Positions 51,372 to 58,954 of a stretch of 64,000 nt of DNA are shown piece by piece. The notes beneath the pieces are model-generated. The model ran no database searches. It was given only the letters and a program-made list of their open reading frames with translations, and had not been told where the DNA came from. This DNA is from Cellulosimicrobium marinum (GTDB lineage: Bacteria > Actinomycetota > Actinomycetes > Actinomycetales > Cellulomonadaceae). Location: NCBI RefSeq assembly GCF_020551945.1, contig NZ_JAJBZH010000005.1, positions 186,001 to 250,000 of the forward strand, given 5' to 3'. How positions within the stretch are numbered: the first letter of the stretch is position 1; every line of letters begins with the position of its first letter. The translations under genes and the position numbers were made by a program.

Positions 51372-53231
51372 TCAGTCGAGCGGGCCGTACAGCGCCGGGC
51401 TGGTGCGCGCGTGGGTGGCCTGCTCGAGCGCGTAGGCGAACCCGAGGAGCGGCCCCTCGTCGAAGTCGCGGCCGAGGAGCTCGAGGTTCACCCCCGCGCC
51501 GGTGATCGTGGCGTCGGCCTCGACGGCCTGACCCATCGGCACGGAGACCGCGGGCATCCCGGTGTTGGGGCTCAGGCGCAGGTTCGTGCCCTGCGTCCCG
51601 TACGGGTTGCCGCTGGGGTAGACGAGCGCGTCGAGCCCCGCGTCGTCGAGCATCGCCGTGACGAGCGTCTTGCCCTCGGCGAGGACGGTCGTGTGCGTGC
51701 CGTCAGGGCCCGCCCACGCCTGGTAGGTCTCCTCGGTGATCGCGCCGCGCGACACGTACGTGCCGCGACGCGACGGGACGAACCGGCCCGTCTCGACGAT
51801 CTCCGCGAGCGTGCGCGCCTCCACGGCGGGGGACAGGTGGTTCGCGACGTACGCGTCGAGGTCGTGCTTGAACTCGTTGGTCGAGCCCGAGCCCTCCGAC
51901 AGGACGCTGCCGAACCCGTTCGGCAGCGCTCCCGTGGGCGCCGTCGGCGGGGTCACCTCGACGACCGTGGCGCCGAGCGACTCGAGCGTCGCCCGCGTCT
52001 CGGCCCACAGGCGGAGCGTCGTGCGGTTGTTCCCGAGCATCGAGGGCACGTACCCGATGCGGGCGCCGTCGAGCGCGTCCGCGTCGAGGTACTGGGTGTA
52101 CGACGCCGGGACCTCGCCCTCCTGGCGCGCCGTCACCGGGTCGGCGGGGTCGGCTCCGACGACCGCGTCGAGCGCGACGGCCGCGTCCGTGACGCTGCGC
52201 GTTATGGGTCCGCCCGTGTCCTGGCTCAGCGCGAGCGGGATGATGCCGTCGCGCGACGCGAGCCCGACCGTGGGTCGCACGCCGACGAGCTGGTTGTACG
52301 ACGACGGGACGCGGATCGACCCGCCCGTGTCCGTGCCGAACCCGATCCCGGCGAGGTTCGCCGCGATGGCCGCGCCCGTGCCTCCGCTCGACCCGCCCGC
52401 GGTGCGGCCCGTCGCGTACGGGCTCGCGACGAGCGTCGACGTGCCGGCCTCCTGGAAGGCGGAGAACTCCGACGCGAAACCGAACGCGAACTCGTCGAGG
52501 CTCGCCTTCGCGAGGATGACGGCACCGTCGGCGCGCAGGCCCGCGACCATCGTCGCGTCGGTCGCGGTCTGGTTGTCGTCCCAGCAGCCGCACCCGCCCG
52601 TCGTCGGCATGTCGAGGGTGTCGTAGTTGTCCTTCACCGCCACCGGGACGCCGAGCAGCATGCTCGTCATGCCCTGATCCTCGCGGGCGGCGTCGGCGGC
52701 CGCGGCGGCGTCGAGCGCCACGTCGCTCGTCGTGATGATCGACGCGAGCGGTCGCCCGCCCTCGGCGGTGTCGACGAGCGTGCGGTCGTACGCCGCGATC
52801 CGGTCGAGGTACTCCTGCGTGATCTCCACCGAGGTGGTCACGCCCGCGTTCATCGCCGCCTGCATGTCGACGACCGTCGCCTCGACGATCTCGAACGGGC
52901 CGTCGTCGTAGACGACGCGCTGCGACACCGCGGCGAGGTCCGCGACGGTGAGCGTCCCGTCGCCGTCGGCGTCGGCGAGCGCCACGTCCTTCCAGCCCTC
53001 GTCCTCGGCGGTCAGCCCGAGGCTCTCGGCGACGACGGCCAGGTCGTCGGCCGTGACCTGCGCGTCGCCCGTGAGGTCGAGCTCGGTGTAGTACGGCGCG
53101 AGGAACGCGGCGGTCTCGGTGGAGGCCTCGGGCGCGCCCGTGGCGGTCGGTGCGGCGGCGAGCGTCACGACGAGACCGGTGAGCGTCAGCGCGGCGACGC
53201 CCCCGGCCGCGCGGCGGTGCGTGTGGGTCAC
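51372..53231 (-). CDS. Secreted amidase with N-terminal dockerin-like module
   Basis: Secreted amidase-signature enzyme of 619 residues. The signal peptide ends near residue 33 (AAAPTATGA). Residues about 50-107 are two EF-hand-like repeats with dockerin-type Asp patterns: DLTGDAQVTADDLAVVAESLG and DADGDGTLTVADLAAVSQRVV. The amidase domain has Lys200 (VPVAVKDNYDT), the cis-Ser in GRTAGGSSGG (Ser282) and nucleophile Ser305 in TDTGGSIRVPSS. GTG 53231 is preceded by AAGGA; an ATG at 53285 in frame overlaps the cohesin-gene stop but would bury the signal peptide. It is the second gene after the cohesin-like gene. The substrate amide is unknown. Confidence 0.9.
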   Translation of the reverse strand: MTHTHRRAAGGVAALTLTGLVVTLAAAPTATGAPEASTETAAFLAPYYTELDLTGDAQVTADDLAVVAESLGLTAEDEGWKDVALADADGDGTLTVADLAAVSQRVVYDDGPFEIVEATVVDMQAAMNAGVTTSVEITQEYLDRIAAYDRTLVDTAEGGRPLASIITTSDVALDAAAAADAAREDQGMTSMLLGVPVAVKDNYDTLDMPTTGGCGCWDDNQTATDATMVAGLRADGAVILAKASLDEFAFGFASEFSAFQEAGTSTLVASPYATGRTAGGSSGGTGAAIAANLAGIGFGTDTGGSIRVPSSYNQLVGVRPTVGLASRDGIIPLALSQDTGGPITRSVTDAAVALDAVVGADPADPVTARQEGEVPASYTQYLDADALDGARIGYVPSMLGNNRTTLRLWAETRATLESLGATVVEVTPPTAPTGALPNGFGSVLSEGSGSTNEFKHDLDAYVANHLSPAVEARTLAEIVETGRFVPSRRGTYVSRGAITEETYQAWAGPDGTHTTVLAEGKTLVTAMLDDAGLDALVYPSGNPYGTQGTNLRLSPNTGMPAVSVPMGQAVEADATITGAGVNLELLGRDFDEGPLLGFAYALEQATHARTSPALYGPLD

Positions 53232-53281
53232 GGGTCGGTCCTTCCGGGGGTGGTGCGTGGAGCCGGGTGCGGGGTGGGTGC

Positions 53282-54064
53282 TCATCGGGACGCCACCGCC
53301 CGTCGGCGTGCGACGAGGACGCCCACGCCCGTCGCGACCGCGAGGAGCGCGGCGACGACGATCGCGGCGACGCTCGCACCGGTCGACGCGAGCGGTCCGC
53401 CCGTCCCGGAGCCCGTGCCTGCCGTCGCGGTCGACGTCGGGTCCGCCGTCGTGTCGTCGTCGGTGACCGGCGCCGTCGTGGCGGGGTCGGTGGGCGCGGC
53501 GGTGTCGGTCGAGGTGTCGGTCGGGGCGGCGGTCGGGGCCGGCGCCGCGGTGATCGCCGTCGTCGCGGTGCCCGCGTCCTGCGCCGTCTGCGTCTCGGAG
53601 TCCGCGCCGACGAAGGTCACGACCGGGACGTCGAACGTCGCGTCGCCCGCGGCCACGGCGGTGAACGTCAGCGTCGCGAGCGTGACGTCGCCCTCCAGGC
53701 CGGGGGACGAGCCGAGGCGCGTGTGCGCGACCGCCACGGTCCCGGTGCCGTCGTCCACGACGTCGGAGAACCCGCCGTCGGGCGTGGTCGCGCCGTCCGC
53801 GACGGGCTCGACGAGGTCCGCGTCGTAGGCGACCGCGAGGTCGACGGCGTACAGGTCGACAGCGCCGGTGACGGCGACGGTCACCTCGACCGTGTCGCCG
53901 ACCTCGACGGACTCCGGCGCGGTGACGGAGAGCTCCGCGACCGACGGCGCGGCGAGCGCCGCAGGGCCGGTGGACACGGCGGTGAGCAGGCCCGCGGCGA
54001 GCGCGAGCCCGCCCGTGAGCGTGGCGCGTCGTCGTGCCCGACGGCGTGTGGGTGCGTGGGTCAT
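53282..54064 (-). CDS. Surface-anchored cohesin-like domain protein
   Basis: Exported 260-residue protein. The signal peptide runs to about residue 39 (AALAA). Residues 41-160 match a cohesin-type beta-sandwich: VTAPESVEVGDTVEVTVAVTGAVDLYAVDLAVAYDADLVEPV, GTVAVAHTRLGSSPGLEGDVTLATLTFTAVAAGDATFDV. A Thr/Ala/Pro/Asp linker (160-222) leads to LASTG (225-229), a 20-residue membrane helix and RRR, the layout of a sortase substrate of the LAxTG (class E) type used in actinobacteria. The ATG at 54064 has GGAAGGA 11 bases upstream. With the adjacent dockerin-like amidase it suggests surface display of that enzyme. Confidence 0.87.
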   Translation of the reverse strand: MTHAPTRRRARRRATLTGGLALAAGLLTAVSTGPAALAAPSVAELSVTAPESVEVGDTVEVTVAVTGAVDLYAVDLAVAYDADLVEPVADGATTPDGGFSDVVDDGTGTVAVAHTRLGSSPGLEGDVTLATLTFTAVAAGDATFDVPVVTFVGADSETQTAQDAGTATTAITAAPAPTAAPTDTSTDTAAPTDPATTAPVTDDDTTADPTSTATAGTGSGTGGPLASTGASVAAIVVAALLAVATGVGVLVARRRAVASR

Positions 54065-54353
54065 GGGGGAGCGGTTCCTTCCTGGCGGGCAGGGGCGGTG
54101 GGTCCCGTCGCCCGCGGGTCATGGCGGAGCCCCCTGCCGCGAGCGATGCTCACAGGACGCTGTTTCCCGGCGGTTTCGCGGGTGTTAGCGAGAACGTGCA
54201 CGGTGGTATCGGTTCTGTCGCGGTGGGTCCGCAGCCCGCGCCGCGCGCGGGATCGCGCCGATCAGGGTGTCGGACGCCAGGTGTAGGGTGACGTCCGTCA
54301 CGCTGCTGCTGCAGCGAGTCGGGACGAGGAGCCGGGTACGAGGAGGCGGTGGC
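54065..54353. promoter_or_regulatory. Divergent region, cohesin gene / 54354 gene
   Basis: This 289-base region lies between divergent genes. On the plus strand TAGGGT at 54284-54289 fits the TAnnnT -10 pattern and would start a transcript near 54297, giving a 57-base leader before GTG 54354. I see no convincing promoter for the minus strand and no further gene. Confidence 0.35.
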
Positions 54354-54770
54354 GTGGTCGAGATCGTGTTCCGGGTGCGCGACTGGCACCTGGTCGACGG
54401 GACGCTCGACAACACCGGCGCGGTCGAGCGCGTCGGCGGCGACGAGGCGCTCGCCGAGGCGGCAGGTCGTCTGCGGGAGGCGGGCTGGGCCGCGGCCGCG
54501 CAGCACCCTCGGGTGCAACCTGGTTGGGGCTGGCCGCCCGAGGACGACGACCTGGCGGTGACGCTCGACCGCGGCGACTGGGCGCTCGTCGTCTCCGAGC
54601 TCCACCGCTGGGCGGACGTCGGCGACCTCCAGGGTGACCGGCAGGGCGACCCTCTGGGCGCGGACGACGCCGCGTCGTCGCGCCGGATCGCCCGCGCGAT
54701 CGAGGCGCGCCTCGCCGACCCGGCCGCGGACGGTACCGCGCCGGGGACGAGCGCCGGCACGGACGCATGA
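54354..54770 (+). CDS. Hypothetical protein
   Basis: Protein of 138 residues, not recognised. It begins VVEIVFRVRDWHLVDGTLDNTGAVERVGGDEALAEAAGRLREAGWAAA and contains GWGWPPEDDDLAVTLDRGDWALVVSELHRWADVGDLQ, so a small mixed alpha/beta domain rich in Trp and Asp is likely. GTG 54354 is chosen because AGGAGG (54341-54346) stands 7 bases upstream. The stop overlaps the next ATG by 4 bases, so it is co-translated with the winged-helix protein. Confidence 0.7.
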   Translation: MVEIVFRVRDWHLVDGTLDNTGAVERVGGDEALAEAAGRLREAGWAAAAQHPRVQPGWGWPPEDDDLAVTLDRGDWALVVSELHRWADVGDLQGDRQGDPLGADDAASSRRIARAIEARLADPAADGTAPGTSAGTDA

Positions 54771-55882
54771 GCGCCCCGCCGCGTGTCTCGTGGCCCCAGG
54801 CGCTCGCGTGGCGGCTGGGGCGGCACCTGCTCGACCCCGTCGGCGACGTCGCCGCGGCCGACGTGGTCCGACGGCTGGGCGCGGTCCCCGCCGCGTCCGA
54901 CGCCGCGCTCGCCGTCCGCAGCCGGCAGAGTCCGACGCGGCGTGACGCCGCCGGGCCCGACGAGATCCCGCGGGCGCTCGCCGACGGCAACCTCCTCGCC
55001 GTGTACGCGTTCCGCGGCGCGACGCACCTCGTGACGCCCGAGGACGGCGGCGCCTACCTCGCGCTGCGCGCGGCCGGGCGCATGTGGGAGCGGTCGTCGT
55101 GGCGCGAGTACTACCGGCTGGAACCCGACGACTGGCCCGCGCTGCGCGCCGCCGTGCGCGACGCGCTCTCGTCCGGTCCGCTGACGCGCGCCGAGCTCGG
55201 TGACGCCGTCGCCCGCGACCCCGCGTACGCGCACCTGCGTGCCGCGTTCGCCGACCCGTCCCACACCTTCCTCAAACCGTTCGGGTGGCAGGGCGACCTG
55301 TCCTTCGGGCCGTCGCGCGGCCAGGAACCCACGTTCCAGCGCCTCGACACCCACCCCCGCTGGCGGCCGTGGCCCGACCTCGACGAGGCCGGTCACCACG
55401 CCCTGCTCCACTACGTCGGCACCTACGGCCCGGTCACCGAGGCGAACGCCCACTACTGGCTCGGCGAAGGGCTCGGGGCCGGTCGCGCCCGGATCCGGCG
55501 CTGGTGGGCCGAGCTCGCCGACCGGTTCGTGGAGGTCGACATCGACGGCGAACCCCGGGTCGTGCTGCACGACGACACCGAGTCCTTGGCGGCGGCCGTG
55601 CCGTCGACCGCAGTCCGGCTCCTGCCCGGGCACGACCAGTGGGTGCTCGGCCCCGGCACCGCCGACCCGCACGTCGTGCCCGCGGCGCACCGCCAGGCCG
55701 TGAGCCGCGGGGCGAACCTCGTCGTCGCCGGAGGCACCGTCGCGGGCACGTGGGCGCTCGCGGGCGACGAGGCCGCGATCACGTGGTTCGGCGACCCCGC
55801 GCCGTCGGACACGGTGTCCGCGGAGGTCGCGCGCCTCGGCGCCGCGCTCGACCGACCGCTGCGCGCCGGGGCGCGCTCGTGA
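54767..55882 (+). CDS. AlkZ-like winged helix DNA-binding domain protein
   Basis: Protein of 371 residues of the HTH_42 / AlkZ-AlkX-like superfamily (three tandem winged helices), whose known members are DNA glycosylases for alkylated or crosslinked bases. Seen: SWPQALAWRLGRHLLDPVG at the N-terminus, SRQSPTRRDAAG, LLAVYAFRGATHLVTPEDGGAYLALRAA, LHYVGTYGPVTEANAHYWLGEG and LLPGHDQWVLGPG near the C-terminus. The catalytic QxQ or QxD signature (as in AlkZ) is not clearly present; the nearest is SRQSPTRRD. Glycosylase activity is therefore uncertain. It overlaps the preceding gene (ATGA). Confidence 0.8.
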   Translation: MSAPPRVSWPQALAWRLGRHLLDPVGDVAAADVVRRLGAVPAASDAALAVRSRQSPTRRDAAGPDEIPRALADGNLLAVYAFRGATHLVTPEDGGAYLALRAAGRMWERSSWREYYRLEPDDWPALRAAVRDALSSGPLTRAELGDAVARDPAYAHLRAAFADPSHTFLKPFGWQGDLSFGPSRGQEPTFQRLDTHPRWRPWPDLDEAGHHALLHYVGTYGPVTEANAHYWLGEGLGAGRARIRRWWAELADRFVEVDIDGEPRVVLHDDTESLAAAVPSTAVRLLPGHDQWVLGPGTADPHVVPAAHRQAVSRGANLVVAGGTVAGTWALAGDEAAITWFGDPAPSDTVSAEVARLGAALDRPLRAGARS

Positions 55883-56000
55883 GGCCGGCGCGCGCCGCTT
55901 CCACGACCTGACTGGTCCGCCCGTGGTCGCGGTGGCCGAGGACCTGCACCCCGCGTCGTCGTGACGACGTCCCCGTCGGTACATCTGGCACGATCGCCCC

Positions 56001-56513
56001 GTGGACCTGACGCTGGACGAGATCCGGGCGGTCGCGGGCTACGCGGCGTGGTGCGCGGAGCGGGTGCTCCCGCTCTTCGAGGACGAGCACCCGGACGACG
56101 TGCGACCGCGCGCGGCGGTCGACGCCGCGCGTGCCTTCGCCGACGGGGAGCGGCGGACGACCGCGCTGCGGACCGCGGCGTTCGCGGCGCTCCGAGCCGC
56201 GTCCGGAGCGCGAACACCCGCAGCGGCCGAGACCGCTCGAGCCGCGGGCCATGCCGCGGGCGCGGCGTTCCTCCACCCGCTCGCGCAGGCCACCCAGGTG
56301 AAGCACGTCGTCGGTTCGGCGGCGTACGCGGCCCGCGCCGTGGAGCTCGTCGAGGGTGGCGACCCGGCCGTCGGTGAACGCTCGGTCCAGTGGGCTCGCC
56401 AGAACGCCCCCGACACGGTCGTGACGGTTCTCCGTCGGTACCCCGCGGCCCCGCCCGGCGGCGGTCGGGTGGGTGAGCTCGTGCGGCTGCTCGACGACCT
56501 GCTGCGCACGTGA
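56001..56513 (+). CDS. Small helical protein, possible immunity-like protein
   Basis: Protein of 170 residues, almost entirely alpha-helical and Ala/Arg-rich: IRAVAGYAAWCAERVLPLFEDEHPDDVRPRAAVDAARAFADGERRTTALRTAAFAALRAA. The YAAWCAERVLPLFE-HPDDxRPRxAVDAARAF pattern resembles proteins annotated as putative (Imm5-like) immunity proteins in actinobacteria. No toxin gene is adjacent, so it is an orphan or has another job. GTG start at 56001 without a clear ribosome-binding site; CACGAT 6 bases upstream may be a leaderless -10 box. Confidence 0.65.
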   Translation: MDLTLDEIRAVAGYAAWCAERVLPLFEDEHPDDVRPRAAVDAARAFADGERRTTALRTAAFAALRAASGARTPAAAETARAAGHAAGAAFLHPLAQATQVKHVVGSAAYAARAVELVEGGDPAVGERSVQWARQNAPDTVVTVLRRYPAAPPGGGRVGELVRLLDDLLRT

Positions 56514-56677
56514 GAACGGTCGAGCGCGCCGTCGACGGCTCACGGCCCGCCGACTGACAGCTTCCGCGAAAGTGTGAGTAAGCGCCGCGCGCAGTGACAC
56601 GTCATCGAGCCGTCGAGAGGGGTGGCGAGGGACACACGTCGGTCGCAGGTGCTCGTGACGAGTGGAGGACGACATGG

Positions 56678-57337
56678 ATGCATCATGTATCTATGCCTCG
56701 AACTACCAGCGGCTCCGCCACGGAGCAGGCCTACCGGCACGTCAAGCGGCTCGTCCTCGAAGGGACGTTGCCCGGTGGCTCGATGACGAGCGAGGGGGAC
56801 GTCGCCGACCAGCTCGGCATGAGCCGCACGCCGGTGCGCGAGGCGTTCCTGCGGCTCGAGACGGAGGGTCTGCTGCGCCTGTACCCGAAGCGCGGGGCGC
56901 TCGTCGTGCCGGTCGCGCCCGGTGAGGCGGACGACGTCCTCGACGCCCGCCTGCTCGTCGAGACGCACGCCGCGCTGAGCGTCGTGCGCCTGCCCGACAC
57001 CGACCTCACCGCCCTCGTGGCACTCCTGCGCGACCTCGTCGTGGCCCAGGAGGCGGCCGTCGCGGACGGCGACGTCGCCGAGTACGCCACGCTCGACGCG
57101 CGCTTCCACGCCGAGATCGTCGCCGCGGGCGGCAACGCCCTGCTCACCACCTTCCACGCGACCCTGCGCGAGCGCCAGCAGCGCATGGTCGCCCACAGCG
57201 TCCGGTGGGACGCGGGCCGCGCCGCGACGTTCGTCGCCGGGCACCGCGGCCTCGTCGACGCGCTCGAGGCGCGCGACACCCGCACCTACAAGCGCCGCGT
57301 CCAGCGCCACCTCGACGACGCGCGGGCCGGGCTGTGA
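56678..57337 (+). CDS. GntR family transcriptional regulator (FCD type)
   Basis: GntR/FadR-type regulator of 219 residues. An N-terminal winged HTH (ATEQAYRHVKRLVLEGTLPGGSMTSEGDVADQLGMSRTPVREAFLRLETEGLLRLYPKRGALV) is followed by a helical FCD effector domain (ARLLVETHAALSVVRL, LDARFHAEIVAAGGNALL, HRGLVDALEARD) with the His/Asp residues that usually bind a metal and a small acid. ATG 56678 is chosen because GGAGG (56664-56668) lies 9 bases upstream; ATG 56693 is the alternative. The imperfect palindrome ATGCAT-C-ATGTAT (56678-56690) covers the start and may be an autoregulatory site. It is coupled to the MFS gene by GTGA. Confidence 0.92.
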   Translation: MHHVSMPRTTSGSATEQAYRHVKRLVLEGTLPGGSMTSEGDVADQLGMSRTPVREAFLRLETEGLLRLYPKRGALVVPVAPGEADDVLDARLLVETHAALSVVRLPDTDLTALVALLRDLVVAQEAAVADGDVAEYATLDARFHAEIVAAGGNALLTTFHATLRERQQRMVAHSVRWDAGRAATFVAGHRGLVDALEARDTRTYKRRVQRHLDDARAGL

Positions 57338-58707
57338 GGCGCCCGACCGCCGCCGGGACCGAGGCGAGCGAGGAGGCGAGCGAGGAGACCGGGCGGGGTT
57401 CGCGCGTCGGGCACCGGGCCTGGCTGCCCGTCGCCCTGACGATGTTCGCCGTCGCGTGGGGCGGGAACGAGTTCACGCCCCTGCTCGTCATGTACCGCGA
57501 GGTGGGGCACTTCTCGGCCGTCACGGTCGACGCCCTGCTCGCCGCGTACGTGCTCGGCATCGTCCCGGCGCTGCTGCTCGGCGGGCCGCTGTCCGACCGG
57601 TACGGACGCCGCCCCCTGCTCCTGCCCGCGGCACCCGTCGCGCTCGCTGGGTCGCTCGTGCTCGCGGCGGGGGAGTCGTCGGCCGCGCTCCTCGCCGTCG
57701 GGCGCGTGCTGTGCGGGGTGGCGATCGGGCTCGTCATGGCCGTCGGGACCACCTGGGTCAAGGAGCTCGGCGACGCCACCGCGCGCGCGACCGGCGTTCC
57801 CGACGGCGGCTCCGCCCCCCGGCGCGCGGGCCTCGCCCTCACGCTGGGGTTCCTCGTCGGCGCCGGCGTCGCCGCCGTGCTCGCGCAGTGGGCGCACTGG
57901 CCCACGCACCTCGCCTACGTGCTGCACGCGGCGCTCGCGGCCGTCGCGGGGGTGTGGGTGCTGCGCGTCCCCGAGACCCGGTTCCCCATGGTGCCCGACG
58001 GCGCCCGGCCGGCCCGGCTGCTCGACGACCTCCGCGTCCCCGCGGTCGCACACCGGCGGTTCCTGCGCGTCGTCGTCCCCGTCGCGCCGTGGGTGTTCGG
58101 GTGCGCGGGCAGCGCCTATGCCGTGCTCCCCGGACTTGTCGCCGACACCGCCGACGGCGCACCCATCGCCTTCTCCGGGCTCATGACCGTCCTGGGGCTC
58201 GGGTGCGGCGTCGGGATCCAGGTGCTCGGCCGGCTCATCGACACCCGGCGCAGCGCGCGGGCATCCGTCGTGGCGATGGTGATCGTCGTCCTCGGCATGG
58301 GACTCGGCGCCCTCGCGAGCGCACGCCTCGACCTCCCGACCGCGCTCGCCGCGGCCGCCGTCCTCGGCGCCGGGTACGGGCTCGCGCTCGTCGCCGGGCT
58401 CAGCGAGGTCCAGCGCATCGCCACACCCGACGACCTCGCCGGCCTCACCGCCGTGTACTACTCGCTCACCTACCTCGGGTTCTTCGTGCCCGTGGCGCTC
58501 GCCGCGCTCTCCGTGCGGTGGGCCTACACGCAGATGTTCCTCGGCGGGCTGGTCGTCGCCGCGCTGTGCCTGGTGGTCGTCGCCTGCGCGTGGCGCGCGC
58601 ACCTGCCGACGGGGGAGACCGACGTCGCGGTCGATGCCGCCGAGGAGACGGACCGCACAGCCCCGACCGGGGCAAACGGTGCGCTCGACGAGGCGCGGAT
58701 GGGGTAG
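57334..58707 (+). CDS. MFS transporter
   Basis: Major facilitator superfamily permease of 457 residues with about 12 membrane helices. The family loop between helices 2 and 3 is GGPLSDRYGRRPLLL; helix 1 is ALTMFAVAWGGNEFTPLLVMYR. A soluble N-tail of about 25 residues contains a duplicated EASEEASEE segment from a direct repeat. GTG 57334 overlaps the GntR stop. Likely controlled by that regulator; the GNEFTPLL start is seen in many actinobacterial MFS efflux-type proteins, but the substrate is unknown. Confidence 0.92.
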   Translation: MRRPTAAGTEASEEASEETGRGSRVGHRAWLPVALTMFAVAWGGNEFTPLLVMYREVGHFSAVTVDALLAAYVLGIVPALLLGGPLSDRYGRRPLLLPAAPVALAGSLVLAAGESSAALLAVGRVLCGVAIGLVMAVGTTWVKELGDATARATGVPDGGSAPRRAGLALTLGFLVGAGVAAVLAQWAHWPTHLAYVLHAALAAVAGVWVLRVPETRFPMVPDGARPARLLDDLRVPAVAHRRFLRVVVPVAPWVFGCAGSAYAVLPGLVADTADGAPIAFSGLMTVLGLGCGVGIQVLGRLIDTRRSARASVVAMVIVVLGMGLGALASARLDLPTALAAAAVLGAGYGLALVAGLSEVQRIATPDDLAGLTAVYYSLTYLGFFVPVALAALSVRWAYTQMFLGGLVVAALCLVVVACAWRAHLPTGETDVAVDAAEETDRTAPTGANGALDEARMG

Positions 58708-58710
58708 AGT
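58705..58710 (+). promoter_or_regulatory. -10 box for tRNA-Pro
   Basis: TAGAGT fits TAnnnT, overlaps the stop of the MFS gene and lies 54 bases before the mature tRNA 5' end. A -35 element is not clear. Confidence 0.35.
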
Positions 58711-58764
58711 ATCCGAGGCTTCACGGGGTCCGGACCGCTCGGTTCCGGCCCGGTGATCCAGCCA

Positions 58765-58838
58765 CGGGCTGTGGCGCAGCTTGGTAGCGCACCTGACTGG
58801 GGGTCAGGGGGTCGCAGGTTCAAATCCTGTCAGCCCGA
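58765..58838 (+). tRNA. tRNA-Pro (anticodon GGG)
   Basis: A complete 74-base cloverleaf: acceptor stem CGGGCTG (58765-58771) pairs with CAGCCCG (58831-58837), discriminator A. The anticodon arm is CCTGA-CTGGGGG-TCAGG, giving anticodon GGG (reads CCC). The T arm contains GGTTCAAATCC. CCA is not encoded. The gene marks the left edge of a lower-GC island carrying two reverse transcriptases. Confidence 0.97.
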
Positions 58839-58842
58839 CAAG

Positions 58843-58879
58843 CAACTCGATGAGCGTGAGCTCGTCGAGTTGTTGTTTT
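58843..58879 (+). terminator. Intrinsic terminator of tRNA-Pro
   Basis: A 13-bp stem (58843-58855 with 58860-58872, one T-G pair) closes a GTGA loop and is followed by TTGTTTT. It is the only classical stem-plus-T-tract terminator in the window and stops tRNA transcription before the defence genes. Confidence 0.85.
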
Positions 58880-58916
58880 CTGGGACGATTTCGCAGTTTC
58901 TGGGACGATTTCGCAG
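58877..58916. repeat. Perfect 20-bp tandem duplication
   Basis: TTTCTGGGACGATTTCGCAG occurs twice head-to-tail (58877-58896, 58897-58916), between the tRNA terminator and drt3a. It could be a duplication scar at the island edge, a recombination site or part of the drt3a regulatory region. No third copy was noticed at the right end of the island. Confidence 0.85.
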
Positions 58917-58954
58917 ATTGAAAGATCCTCATTGTAATGACGCTAGGGGATGCG

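Noticed and set aside
51372-53285. Amidase start at ATG 53285
   Set aside because: It overlaps the cohesin-gene stop neatly, but it would put 18 residues before the signal peptide; GTG 53231 has a good ribosome-binding site.
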